Of a DNA stretch of 64,000 bases, positions 43,135-51,557 are shown piece after piece (the first letter of the stretch is position 1; every line of letters begins with the position of its first letter). Below the pieces are notes generated by a model, which saw only the letters and a program-made list of their open reading frames with translations, ran no database searches and had not been told where the DNA came from. The stretch comes from an uncultured Mediterranea sp. (lineage in GTDB: Bacteria; Bacteroidota; Bacteroidia; Bacteroidales; Bacteroidaceae), in the NCBI GenBank assembly GCA_945831575.1, contig CAMACX010000002.1, forward strand, positions 1 through 64,000, read 5' to 3'. Made by a program: the position numbers and the translations under genes.

Positions 43135-45852
43135 ATGAAACATCTCACCACCTCTCTTCTGCGCCTCCTGCTGATTGTGGCGCTCTGTTCGGCCTGTGCC
43201 GAAAAACATTTGATTTCGGATGCCTCGTACCGTGCCTTGATGGAGCAGGACCTTCAGCAGAAGCGTGACTGCTATCCGCAGGGTGCCCTCTTTGATGTGC
43301 TCGACCGCCCCGACCTCTCGCTGGCTGAGCGCGAGGCACTCCAGTTCCTCTATGCTTATATGCCCCTCTCCGATATGGCCGACTACGAGGGCGACTTCCA
43401 CTTGATGAACGTGCGGGCCTCCTTCAAGGCACGCCAGGAGATGAGTTGGGGTAAGGAGGTGCCCGAGCTGCTCTTCCTCCACTTTGTACTTCCCGAGCGT
43501 ATCAACCGGGAGGCGCTCGACAGCTCGCGCGTGGTGTTCTACGACGAACTGAAGCCCCGCGTTGCTGGCATGTCGCTCCGGGATGCCATACTGGAAGTGA
43601 ATCACTGGTGCCATGAGAAGGCCACCTATACTCCTTCTGATGCCCGCACCAGTTCACCCTTGGCCACGGTACGCACAGCCTACGGCCGTTGTGGTGAGGA
43701 GAGTGTGCTGCTCGTAGCTGCCCTCCGTTCGGTAGGTATTCCTGCCCGTCAGGTCTATACCCCTCGTTGGGCGCATACCGATGACAACCATGCCTGGGTT
43801 GAGGCCTGGGCAGGCGACGGTTGGCATTTCCTCGGAGCCTGCGAGCCCGAGCCCGTGCTTGACTTGGGATGGTTTAATGCTCCTGCCGCACGCGGTATGC
43901 TGATGCACAGCAAGGTGTTTGGCCGCTACAACGGGCCGGAGGAGATCATGAAGGTGGCCTCCACCTATACGGAAATTAATGTGACCGACCACTATGCCCC
44001 CACGGCAAGCGTTCAGGTGGAGGTGGTGGATGCCTCGGGTGCTCCGGCTGCCGATGCCAAGGTGGAGTTTAAGCTCTATAACTATGCCGAATTCTATACT
44101 GTAGCCACCAAGCAGGCCGATGCCCAGGGCCGTTGCTCCCTCACGGCAGGCAAGGGCGACATGGTGGTATGGGCCTCCAAAGGGGGTCGCTACGGCTATG
44201 CCAAGGTCTCCTTCGGCAAGGATGAACAGATTCAGGTGGCCTTGAACCATACACCCGAAGATGCCGTGGCTGAGGAGTGGGACCTGGTGCCTCCTGTGGA
44301 AGGGGTGAAACTGCCTGAGGTGACGGACGAACAGCGGGCTGAGAATACCCGCCGTCTGGTCTATGAGGACTCCCTGCGCCTGGCCTACACGCACACTTTC
44401 TTCAATGAAGAGACGGCACGCGCCTTTGCCCGTGAGGAGGGCATTGACGAGGAGACGACCGTTCGTCTGCTTGTCGGCTCGCGGGGCAACCATGCCGTCA
44501 TCACCACCTTCCTTTGTGAACAACCCACGGCAGAGAAGCGCGCAGCTGCTCTCGACATGCTGACCCGAGTCTCGGCCAAGGACCTGCGCGACGTGCCCAT
44601 TGAGGTGCTGCGCGACCACCTCAACAGTTCAGAGCAGTTGGTAACCTGCTGCCAGACGGCTGCTCCGAAGGAGGGTAAGCCGGCAGACCCCTGCTTCAGC
44701 CTCTATGTCCGCAATCCGCGCGTGAGCGACGAACCGCTCTCCACCTGCAAGTCCTTCTTCCAGCAGGCCTTCTCTGCCGAGGAGGTAGCTGCCTATCGGG
44801 CCAACCCGATGGAGTGGGCACAGCGTGTAGCCAAGGAGATTAAGGTGGTGCCCGACTGCAACGTCGGCTCTTCACCCATCACGCCCGAAGGCGTATGGCG
44901 TGCCAAGGCTGCCGATGCCCACAGCCGCGACATCTACTTTGTAGCCGCTGCCCGCAGCATGGGCATCCCTGCCCGTATCGACGAGGTGACTGGCAAGGTA
45001 CAGCTTCTCACGGCCGGCCAAGGCGTGCTGGATGTGCGCTTCGGCGAGTCTGAACCCGTAGCTTCACCCACGGGCACCTTCGTGGCCCGCTATCAGCCGA
45101 CGAAGGTCAACTCTAACCCTAAGTATTATAACCACTTCTCTATATCGCAGATTACGTCCAATGGTACACTCCAGTTGCTCAACTACGACGAAGGCGACAT
45201 CGACATGGGAGGAGGTGCCTCGTGGCTCAACACCTTCAAGCAGGGTGCCCGTATGGATGTGGGCAACTACCTGATGGTGACGGGTACGCGCCTGGCTTCG
45301 GGTGCCGTATTGGCCCGCATGGAGCAGCTTCCCATCAAGCAGGGTGAACGCACGGAGCGTGAGCTGGTGATGAGGCAGAGCAGCGACCAGGTACAGGTCA
45401 TCGGCAACTTCAACAGCGAGTCACTCTTCACCCCCTGGGACGGTACGCAGACCGGCGAGAAGCAGACCCTGCTGGCCGCCTGTGGCCGTGGCTACTTCGT
45501 AGTGGGCGTGATTGGCGTGGCTCAGGAGCCTACCAACCATGCCTTGCGCGACATCGCCGCCTTGCAGCAGGATATGGAGGCCTGGGGACGCACCATCGTA
45601 CTCCTCTTCCCCGATGAAGAGTCGGCCCGCCGCTACAAGGCCTCTGATTTCCCCGGTCTGCCTGCCAACATCATCTACGGTATTGACACCGATGGCATCG
45701 CCAAGCAGGCCATCGAAGGGATGAAGCTCAACCCGCAAGGCGGACTTCCCGTTGTCCTGATTGCCGATACCTTCAACCGCGTGGTCTTCGCCTCACAGGG
45801 CTACACCATCGGATTGGGAGAACAGTTGCTGAAGACCATCCACGGCCTTTAA
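43135..45852 (+). CDS. Tandem transglutaminase-like lipoprotein with thioredoxin-like C-terminus
   Basis: The ATG at 43135 follows a promoter; an open frame from 43042 starts inside it. The 905-residue protein has a lipoprotein signal (LCSAC, Cys21). A transglutaminase-like core has Cys186 (GRCGEESV), His219 (DDNHAWVEAW) and a possible acid near Glu237. A carbohydrate/CnaB-like sandwich follows (about 280-370, VQVEVVDASGAPAADAKVEF). A second, decayed core at about 530-640 keeps VAAARSMGIPAR but has Ala595 where the catalytic Cys should be. The C-terminal ~110 residues look thioredoxin-like without a CxxC. The role is unknown: peptide or glycopeptide cleavage is plausible (inference). It lies between a PUL enzyme and cutC. 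Confidence 0.8.
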   Translation: MKHLTTSLLRLLLIVALCSACAEKHLISDASYRALMEQDLQQKRDCYPQGALFDVLDRPDLSLAEREALQFLYAYMPLSDMADYEGDFHLMNVRASFKARQEMSWGKEVPELLFLHFVLPERINREALDSSRVVFYDELKPRVAGMSLRDAILEVNHWCHEKATYTPSDARTSSPLATVRTAYGRCGEESVLLVAALRSVGIPARQVYTPRWAHTDDNHAWVEAWAGDGWHFLGACEPEPVLDLGWFNAPAARGMLMHSKVFGRYNGPEEIMKVASTYTEINVTDHYAPTASVQVEVVDASGAPAADAKVEFKLYNYAEFYTVATKQADAQGRCSLTAGKGDMVVWASKGGRYGYAKVSFGKDEQIQVALNHTPEDAVAEEWDLVPPVEGVKLPEVTDEQRAENTRRLVYEDSLRLAYTHTFFNEETARAFAREEGIDEETTVRLLVGSRGNHAVITTFLCEQPTAEKRAAALDMLTRVSAKDLRDVPIEVLRDHLNSSEQLVTCCQTAAPKEGKPADPCFSLYVRNPRVSDEPLSTCKSFFQQAFSAEEVAAYRANPMEWAQRVAKEIKVVPDCNVGSSPITPEGVWRAKAADAHSRDIYFVAAARSMGIPARIDEVTGKVQLLTAGQGVLDVRFGESEPVASPTGTFVARYQPTKVNSNPKYYNHFSISQITSNGTLQLLNYDEGDIDMGGGASWLNTFKQGARMDVGNYLMVTGTRLASGAVLARMEQLPIKQGERTERELVMRQSSDQVQVIGNFNSESLFTPWDGTQTGEKQTLLAACGRGYFVVGVIGVAQEPTNHALRDIAALQQDMEAWGRTIVLLFPDEESARRYKASDFPGLPANIIYGIDTDGIAKQAIEGMKLNPQGGLPVVLIADTFNRVVFASQGYTIGLGEQLLKTIHGL

Positions 45853-45924
45853 TATTTAGTTGAAAAAAGGAATAATCTGTAGGGGCGGAAGTCATTCCGC
45901 CCCTATAAGCAAACGTAATACATC

Positions 45925-46677
45925 ATGAAACAATATTTGTTTGAAGTGTGTGCCAACTCCGTAGAGAGTTGTGTAGAGGCTCAGGCCGGAGGGGCCAATC
46001 GTGTAGAGCTGTGTGCCGGCATTCCCGAAGGGGGAACTACTCCTTCGTATGGCGAGATATCCATGGCCCGGGAGTTATTGACTACGACCCGCCTGCATGT
46101 CATCATTCGCCCTCGTGGAGGAGACTTCCTCTACTCGCCAGTGGAGCAGGAGACGATGCTCCGCGATATTGAGATGGCCCGTCGCTGCGGAGCCGATGGC
46201 GTAGTAATCGGATGCCTCACGCCGCAGGGCGATATCGACCTCCCTTTGGCTCGCCGACTGGTGGAGGCCGCCCAAGGGCTCTCGGTGACCTTCCACCGTG
46301 CATTTGATGTCTGCCGCAATCCGGCTGAAGCCCTTGAATCTATTATCGAACTGGGCTGCCAGCGCATCCTCACCTCTGGAGCGCAGGCTACCGCCGAACT
46401 GGGCATCCCCTTGCTGAAGCAGCTCAATGAGCAGGCCGCAGGGCGCATCCGCCTGTTGGCAGGCTGTGGCGTGAACGAGCAGAATATCCTCCGTATCGCC
46501 TCCGAGACGGGCATCCGCGAGTTCCACTTCTCTGCCCGTCATACCTTGCCTAGCGCAATGCAGTATCGGAATGAGGCCGTCTCCATGGGAGGAACCGTCC
46601 ACCTCAACGAGTACGAGCGCAACGTCACCTCCTCCCAACGGGTAGCGGCCACGATTGCGCAGCTTCGTGACTTGTAG
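45925..46677 (+). CDS. cutC: CutC family protein
   Basis: The 250-residue TIM-barrel protein is annotated by family as copper homeostasis CutC, but the biochemical role of bacterial CutC is disputed. Family motifs are EVCANSVESCVEAQAGGANR, ELCAGIPEGGTTPSYG, IRPRGGDFLYS and a C-terminal REFHFSARH. It is co-directional with the PUL genes and 72 bp behind the transglutaminase-like gene, so it may be the last gene of that unit. A strong hairpin at 46708-46773 closes it. Confidence 0.9.
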   Translation: MKQYLFEVCANSVESCVEAQAGGANRVELCAGIPEGGTTPSYGEISMARELLTTTRLHVIIRPRGGDFLYSPVEQETMLRDIEMARRCGADGVVIGCLTPQGDIDLPLARRLVEAAQGLSVTFHRAFDVCRNPAEALESIIELGCQRILTSGAQATAELGIPLLKQLNEQAAGRIRLLAGCGVNEQNILRIASETGIREFHFSARHTLPSAMQYRNEAVSMGGTVHLNEYERNVTSSQRVAATIAQLRDL

Positions 46678-46707
46678 TGTGCAGCCCCAAAAAGTGTGCA
46701 GCCTCCA

Positions 46708-46773
46708 AAAAGGAGATATACTTCCCTGTCCAAAGCAGTACTACTTACTTTGCGGGGAAGTATATCTCCTTTT
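46708..46773. terminator. Bidirectional terminator between cutC and the AAA-ATPase
   Basis: AAAAGGAGATATACTTCCC (46708-46726) is the exact reverse complement of 46755-46773; the loop is 28 nt. The T tail is TTTT on the plus strand and TTTTT on the minus strand, so both convergent genes can use it. A partial third copy, GGTATATCTCCTTCT, lies at 46781-46795. Confidence 0.85.
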
Positions 46774-46840
46774 ATCAAGTTGGTATATCTCCTTCTTATT
46801 TGCCTTTGGCTGCGGTTTTGAGATAGGACTTATAGTTTGC

Positions 46841-48442
46841 TCATAGGCATTTCCATTCGGCGATGGTGCGTGTCTGTGAGGAGAAGTTCATGCCGATGCG
46901 GATAAGGTGACGCGGGTCGGTGGCGTAGGGCTTGGCGTAACCTTTCTGCTCAATCTGCTGCAGGGCTTCGTCGGCAGAGCCGTCCATCTTCAACTCAAAG
47001 ATATAGACGTACTCCTTCAGCTCCAGCGTGCAATCCACGCGGCCGTAGCTCTGGCGGTCCTCCACCTTGATGCCCAGGCAATAGACACCGAGCAGGCGCA
47101 GGATGAGGTAGAAGGTGTATTGGAAATGCTTCTCCGTGGCCTTGATGTCTTTCAGGGATTCGTGGCTGTCGTAGGGGATGCTGGCGAGGAAAGCCGTGAG
47201 CGACTCGCAGAAGGGCTCCACCTCGCCCCGGTTGAGCTGGCGGAAGGCATCACGCACCCATCCTTCGGGGCGTTCTTCGCTGTTCTTCAGGTAGCTGGAG
47301 GCTATCAGACTGAGGAAGCCCTTGCGTACCTCGTTGTTGGGGAAGTCGAGCAGGAAAGATTCGGTGGACTGATCATAGTCCTTGATGGTGAGGTAGCCGC
47401 TCTGGTAAATCATGGGCAGCGGACGCTCCACGTCGGCCTTGTAGTCGATGAACTCCGAGACATCATAGTACTTGCCCGTGAGGTCGTTGATTTGCTCGTT
47501 GCTGTGATTAAGCAAGCGGATGAGGTAGGTGGGGGTTCCTGAGGCAAACCAGTAATCGCGGAGCATCTTCATGTCGAAAGCATTGAGCAGGCTGAAGGGG
47601 TTAAAGATGCCCGTCATGGCGGGGCTGAAGTGATAACCGTCGTACTGGAGCCTCAGCATCCGCTTCATCTCCTCGACCTCCACATTCAGTTCATCGGCCA
47701 GCTCACGGATAGGCTCTGCGAAGACCGTCTCCAGTTCCTCCTTCGTGATGCCGCAGAGTGCCTCATAGCGTTTGTCCATGCTGATGTCCTTTGGCTGATT
47801 GAAACCGCTGAAGACGCTCACCTGCGAGAACTTGGTCACACCCGTGAGCATCACGAAGCGCAGGTCGGCATCGGCTGCTTTGAAGGTACTGTAGAAGCCC
47901 TTGAGTATATTGCGGTGGTCATCCTCCAATAGGATGCGGTTGCCCGATTCATCGACATACGAAGTATCTGTGTCCAACACGTCGAGGATGGGCTTGTCGT
48001 ATTCGTCGATCAGCACTACCACACGTTGGCCTGTCTGCTGGCGTGCACGGTGGATGACCCCTTGGAAACGATCGCCCAAGGATTTTTCCAACGGATTGGA
48101 TCCATACATTGCCTCCCATTCACCTACATATCTATTGAGCTTTTGTTCCAATGCACCATGCTTGGTGAAATTCTCTCCATTGAAATCCACATGGAACACG
48201 GGATATGCCGTCCAATCTTTCTCCAGTTCATCGATGGACAGTCCCTGAAACAGCTCCTTGTGTCCCAGAAAGTAGTGCTTCAGCGTAGAAAGGAGCAGGC
48301 TTTTCCCAAACCGCCGTGGGCGGCTAAGAAAGTAAATGGTTCCTTTACTGACAAGGTCATACACCAGGGCCGTCTTATCCACATAGACGTAGCCTTCCTC
48401 ACGAATCCGGTCAAAGCTCTGTATGCCGATAGGGTACTTCAT
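46841..48442 (-). CDS. AAA-ATPase-like protein with PD-(D/E)XK C-terminus
   Basis: This 533-residue protein belongs to the 'predicted AAA-ATPase' (PF09820-type) group with a PDDEXK_9-type C-terminal domain. The N-terminus YPIGIQSFDRIREEGYVYVDKT is characteristic. A Walker A variant is RPRRFGKSLLL (about 41-51), Walker B is VVVLIDEYDKPI (about 141-152). The C-terminal nuclease-like core has GRVDCTLEL (about 465) and IFELKMDGS (about 483). Its cellular role is unknown. It is the third ATPase-plus-nuclease-fold protein in this window, though of a different family from the two DUF4143 genes. Its promoter lies in a dispersed repeat at 48469-48500. Confidence 0.88.
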   Translation of the reverse strand: MKYPIGIQSFDRIREEGYVYVDKTALVYDLVSKGTIYFLSRPRRFGKSLLLSTLKHYFLGHKELFQGLSIDELEKDWTAYPVFHVDFNGENFTKHGALEQKLNRYVGEWEAMYGSNPLEKSLGDRFQGVIHRARQQTGQRVVVLIDEYDKPILDVLDTDTSYVDESGNRILLEDDHRNILKGFYSTFKAADADLRFVMLTGVTKFSQVSVFSGFNQPKDISMDKRYEALCGITKEELETVFAEPIRELADELNVEVEEMKRMLRLQYDGYHFSPAMTGIFNPFSLLNAFDMKMLRDYWFASGTPTYLIRLLNHSNEQINDLTGKYYDVSEFIDYKADVERPLPMIYQSGYLTIKDYDQSTESFLLDFPNNEVRKGFLSLIASSYLKNSEERPEGWVRDAFRQLNRGEVEPFCESLTAFLASIPYDSHESLKDIKATEKHFQYTFYLILRLLGVYCLGIKVEDRQSYGRVDCTLELKEYVYIFELKMDGSADEALQQIEQKGYAKPYATDPRHLIRIGMNFSSQTRTIAEWKCL

Positions 48443-48468
48443 AATCTTCCTTTCTATGATTGTGTGGG

Positions 48469-48500
48469 CAAAGATAGTGCAAACCGAGCGGAATACAAAA
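48469..48500 (-). promoter_or_regulatory. Promoter of the AAA-ATPase gene inside a dispersed repeat
   Basis: On the minus strand TTTTG (48500-48496), 19 bp, TATCTTTG (48476-48469). The spacer holds CGCTCGGTTTGCAC. The same promoter-plus-spacer sequence recurs at 61754-61785 with three changes, and the -7 half again at 48549-48571. Confidence 0.8.
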
Positions 48501-48548
48501 TAAAAGCTTGCTTTTGTTTTTGTTCCCGAGGTGCAGCCTATCTTATCT

Positions 48549-48571
48549 AAAGATAGTGCAAACCGAGCGCA
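48549..48571 (-). repeat. Second, partial copy of the promoter-bearing repeat
   Basis: AAAGATAGTGCAAACCGAGCG is identical over 21 bp to 48470-48490, 79 bp away. The -33 half is not conserved, so this copy may not be an active promoter. Confidence 0.75.
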
Positions 48572-48590
48572 ACTAATTTGCCGAAGTACC

Positions 48591-48632
48591 CTGAACAGTT
48601 AACTCCCTAGCGCAGGATGTTTAACTGTTCAG
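48591..48632. repeat. 12-bp inverted repeat
   Basis: CTGAACAGTTAA (48591-48602) and TTAACTGTTCAG (48621-48632), loop 18 nt. A further GGATGTTTAACTCTTAAG copy follows at about 48638-48655, again a tandem-plus-inverted layout. Confidence 0.75.
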
Positions 48633-48783
48633 CCGCGGATGTTTAACTCTTAAGCGCCGAACTTACAGCACGCCGTAGAGCGTATCATCCAAAACCTTTG
48701 CACAGACGATATGTCGTCACATATAAATTAGTTGCTTTGCTTGGTTCAGCATCAATTGAGGTGCTTAATCCAGATGAAATGGG

Positions 48784-48959
48784 ATCCTCCTACATCCTAC
48801 ACTTTTGCAACTTATACTATTGAAAATCAATATTTTATTTAGTGTGGAAGAAGCTTATCCTCCTACACTCTTCCTACATTTTCCTACACTCTTCCTACAC
48901 TGGGTTATCGCATTGTGTTTCATTTATATAAGGGAATTTAGTGTAGGATGTAGGAGGAT
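48784..48959. repeat. 20-bp perfect inverted repeat with internal 11-bp tandem motifs
   Basis: ATCCTCCTACATCCTACACT (48784-48803) has its exact reverse complement at 48940-48959. Between them CCTACA occurs at 48862, 48873, 48883 and 48894, spaced 11, 10 and 11 bp. No coding sequence lies inside. It mirrors the layout of the 14027-14174 element with a different motif. Confidence 0.85.
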
Positions 48960-48977
48960 TTTGATTTAAAACGAAAA

Positions 48978-49022
48978 AAGTAGGAGGAGAATGCTTTGGT
49001 CTGTAGCACTTCCCTCCTACTT
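48978..49022 (-). terminator. Rho-independent terminator of rny
   Basis: AAGTAGGAGG (48978-48987) and CCTCCTACTT (49013-49022) form a 10-bp stem with inner TGCT/AGCA pairing. On the minus strand it is followed by TTTTTTCGTTTT. The stem shares the CCTCCTAC motif with the inverted repeat just upstream. Confidence 0.85.
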
Positions 49023-49050
49023 CTAGTTGCTTATGCGGCCCGAAGGCTGT

Positions 49051-50592
49051 TTACTTGGCGTAGCTTACGGCACGGGTCTCACGGATGACGGTGATCTTCA
49101 CCTGACCCGGGTAGGTCATCTCGTCCTGTATCTTCTTGGCAATCTCTCCCGAGAGGCTCTCGGTCTGCTTGTCGTCTATCTTGTCGGCACCGACGATGAC
49201 GCGCAGCTCGCGACCGGCCTGGATGGCGTAGGTCTTCGTCACGCCCGGATAGGACATGGCCAGCTGCTCCAGGTCGTTGAGGCGCTTGATGTAGGCCTCT
49301 ACAATCTCGCGGCGGGCACCGGGACGGGCTCCGGAGATGGCATCGCACACCTGTACGATGGGGGCAAGCAGGGTGTTCATCTCCACCTCATCGTGGTGGG
49401 CACCGATGGCGTTGCAGATGTCGGGTTTCTCCTTGAACTTCTCGGCCAGCTTCATGCCGTAGAGTGCGTGCGGCAGTTCGGGCTCCTCATCGGGCACCTT
49501 ACCGATGTCGTGCAACAGACCGGCACGCTTGGCCTTCTTCGGGTTCAGGCCCAGCTCAGAGGCCATCACGGCACAGAGGTTGGCCGTCTCACGGGCGTGC
49601 TGCAGCAGGTTCTGACCATACGACGAGCGGTACTTCATCTTACCGATGATGCGAATCAGTTCGGGGTGCAGGCCGTGGATGCCGAGGTCAATCGTGGTGC
49701 GCTTACCGGTCTCGATAATCTCCTCTTCCACCTGCTTGCGTACCTTGGCCACCACCTCCTCGATGCGGGCAGGGTGGATGCGGCCGTCAGTAACCAGCTG
49801 GTGCAGGGCCAAGCGGGCAATCTCACGACGCACGGGGTCGAAGGCTGAGAGCACAATGGCCTCAGGCGTATCATCCACCACAATCTCCACGCCGGTAGCG
49901 GCTTCGAGGGCACGGATGTTGCGACCCTCACGACCGATGATGCGGCCCTTGATCTCGTCGCTCTCGATGTGGAACACGGTGACGGAGTTTTCGATGGCCG
50001 TCTCGGTAGCCACACGCTGTATGCTCTGTATCACGATGCGCTTCGCCTCCTTGCTGGCGGTGAGCTTGGCATCGTCCATGATGTCGTTGATGTAGCTCTG
50101 GGCCTGCGTCTTGGCCTCTTCCTTGAGGGACTCCACCATGCGCTCCTTGGCCTCTTCGGCAGAGAGACCTGAGATGGCCTCCAGCTTCTCAATCTCCTGG
50201 CGCTGCAGGTGCTCCAGCTCCTCCTTCTTCTTATCCACGATGGCAATCTGCGACTCGAGGTTCTCCTTGATGGCCTCGGTCTCCTGCTTCTTGCGTTGCA
50301 GCTCCTCCTGGCGCTGGCTCAGCACCAGTTCGCGTTGCTTGATCTTGTTCTCGGCCTGCTGAATCTTCTGGTTGCGCAGGGCCACCTCTTTCTCCAGGTC
50401 AGCCTTCTTGTTCAGGAATTTCTCCTTCACTTCAAGCAACTTATTCTTCTTTATTACTTCGGCTTCGGCTTCGGCATCGCGGATGATGGCATCGCACTTC
50501 TTCTTCAGCCCTTTCTTGAAGAAGAGGAAAGAGGCCAACCCGCCGACGATAAAGCAAGCCGCTGACAATCCAATGGTTAATATCATACTCAT
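49051..50592 (-). CDS. rny: Ribonuclease Y
   Basis: This is an endoribonuclease that starts mRNA decay at the membrane. The 513-residue protein has an N-terminal membrane helix (about 3-25), a long coiled coil (about 30-185), a KH domain with [17 protein letters not shown] (about 220-240) and an HD domain with AGLLHDIGK (about 350). It ends ETRAVSYAK, as is usual. It lies behind zapA and the candidate 6S-type RNA. Confidence 0.95.
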   Translation of the reverse strand: MSMILTIGLSAACFIVGGLASFLFFKKGLKKKCDAIIRDAEAEAEVIKKNKLLEVKEKFLNKKADLEKEVALRNQKIQQAENKIKQRELVLSQRQEELQRKKQETEAIKENLESQIAIVDKKKEELEHLQRQEIEKLEAISGLSAEEAKERMVESLKEEAKTQAQSYINDIMDDAKLTASKEAKRIVIQSIQRVATETAIENSVTVFHIESDEIKGRIIGREGRNIRALEAATGVEIVVDDTPEAIVLSAFDPVRREIARLALHQLVTDGRIHPARIEEVVAKVRKQVEEEIIETGKRTTIDLGIHGLHPELIRIIGKMKYRSSYGQNLLQHARETANLCAVMASELGLNPKKAKRAGLLHDIGKVPDEEPELPHALYGMKLAEKFKEKPDICNAIGAHHDEVEMNTLLAPIVQVCDAISGARPGARREIVEAYIKRLNDLEQLAMSYPGVTKTYAIQAGRELRVIVGADKIDDKQTESLSGEIAKKIQDEMTYPGQVKITVIRETRAVSYAK

Positions 50593-50620
50593 CTTACTTA
50601 ATTAATTTAGTTATATATAA

Positions 50621-50762
50621 ATAAAAAGCACTGCATGAACAACGGCCTTCCGCTCTCTTCTGCTAAAGGGGGGTGCGGATAGACGCTCTTCGTACAGTGC
50701 GTGTCGTTACGTTCTTCGGTCCACCGTCAAGTGGGGTGGGGCGATACGTTATGTCTTTCTTG
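50621..50762 (-). ncRNA. Candidate structured RNA (6S-type) between zapA and rny
   Basis: The 173-bp gap shows no protein-like frame but clear pairing. On the minus strand CCAC-TTGACG-GTGG forms an early hairpin, TCCGC/GCGGA a later one, and GCACTG (50700-50695) with CAGTGC (50633-50628) closes a stem followed by TTTTTATTT, a terminator-like end. 6S RNA is known to lie next to zapA in many bacteria, and I recall the same position in Bacteroides. A leader or attenuator of rny is the alternative. Ends are approximate. Confidence 0.5.
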
Positions 50763-50765
50763 GCA

Positions 50766-51095
50766 TTACTGTTCTGATTCGGTCTCGTCGGCTGGTTGGG
50801 GCCGGTTGAGCTGCTCAAAATAGCTGTCCAATACCTGGCTCAACGCTGCTATCTTGTCAACAAAGGGGGCCGTGTCGTTGCGTCTGCTGTTTTGGAGGTT
50901 CTCTAGGGCAAACTGATAGGCCACCATGGTGATGAGCTGCACAGTCGGCTGGTTAGGAAAGTGACTCCTATACGCGTTCAAACGGTTCTCCACTTGCTTG
51001 GCGGCGCTCCTTACCATCTCCTCGTCGTCGCGGTTGATGGTCAGCGGAAAGCTGGAGCCTGCCATCTGCAGGTTGATTCTTATCTTATCGTTCAT
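50766..51095 (-). CDS. zapA: Cell division protein ZapA
   Basis: It binds FtsZ and bundles protofilaments. The 109-residue protein has the ZapA N-terminal domain (IRINLQMAGSSFPLTINRDDEEMVRSAAKQVE is split here only by description: residues 4-37) and a C-terminal coiled coil (about 45-95). The end is acidic (PADETESEQ). It follows the coiled-coil gene by 14 bp, forming one operon with it. Confidence 0.88.
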   Translation of the reverse strand: MNDKIRINLQMAGSSFPLTINRDDEEMVRSAAKQVENRLNAYRSHFPNQPTVQLITMVAYQFALENLQNSRRNDTAPFVDKIAALSQVLDSYFEQLNRPQPADETESEQ

Positions 51096-51109
51096 ACATC
51101 CACTTCATT

Positions 51110-51403
51110 TTATTGGTTCAATAAGGCGATGCATTTATCGACTTCACGCACTAACTTTGACAATCGCTGTTTGGTCTCTTTCACGTCGCTGCCTTCAAGG
51201 CTGATTGTCATAGCCGATTTTAGATTGGAATACTGGCGCTCCAATCGATTGTTGTCTGCCATCAGTCGTTTCAATTCCTCCTCTTTCTTCTTTAAGAGAT
51301 GCCTGAGCTGCGTGTTTTCCTTCTGCTGCTGGTCGTGCAGGAAGAGCAAATGCCGCAGTTTGGTTTCAAAGGTTTCCAATAGCTTCTTTTCCTCGTCTGT
51401 CAT
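51110..51403 (-). CDS. Coiled-coil protein, ZapB-like
   Basis: This 97-residue protein is nearly all charged coiled coil (about 3-70) and precedes zapA by 14 bp, which suggests a division partner. The start at 51403 (MTDEEKKLLE) is preferred, because the promoter -7 ends at 51436, where the longer frame would begin. There is no sequence motif to prove ZapB identity. Confidence 0.7.
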   Translation of the reverse strand: MTDEEKKLLETFETKLRHLLFLHDQQQKENTQLRHLLKKKEEELKRLMADNNRLERQYSNLKSAMTISLEGSDVKETKQRLSKLVREVDKCIALLNQ

Positions 51404-51435
51404 TGTAACACCAATTTCTAAGCCAAAATTGTACA

Positions 51436-51467
51436 CAAAAATACACTTTTGTTGTTTATCTCCAAAA
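51436..51467 (-). promoter_or_regulatory. Promoter of the coiled-coil/zapA operon
   Basis: TTTTG (51467-51463), 19 bp, TATTTTTG (51443-51436) on the minus strand; the start codon is 33 bp downstream. It fits the Bacteroidetes consensus well. Confidence 0.75.
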
Positions 51468-51557
51468 TTTTTTGCAAATAATCTGCAAATTTTTCTACGT
51501 TTTTGGCATTTTCCCTTGTTTTAAGTCCCTCTTGGTACCTGAAAGGGGTAAAAACGG

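Larger units (their letters stand above)
48443..49050. other. 608-bp gene-free gap, repeat-rich
   Basis: It contains no frame with a recognisable protein. From left: a promoter-bearing dispersed repeat (48469-48571, two copies), a 12-bp inverted repeat (48591-48632), an AT-rich stretch, a perfect 20-bp inverted repeat with four tandem internal motifs (48784-48959) and the rny terminator (48978-49022). Confidence 0.7.

Noticed and set aside
46841-48442. ATPase as part of a transposon or phage
   Set aside because: No transposase, integrase, terminal duplications or phage genes flank it.
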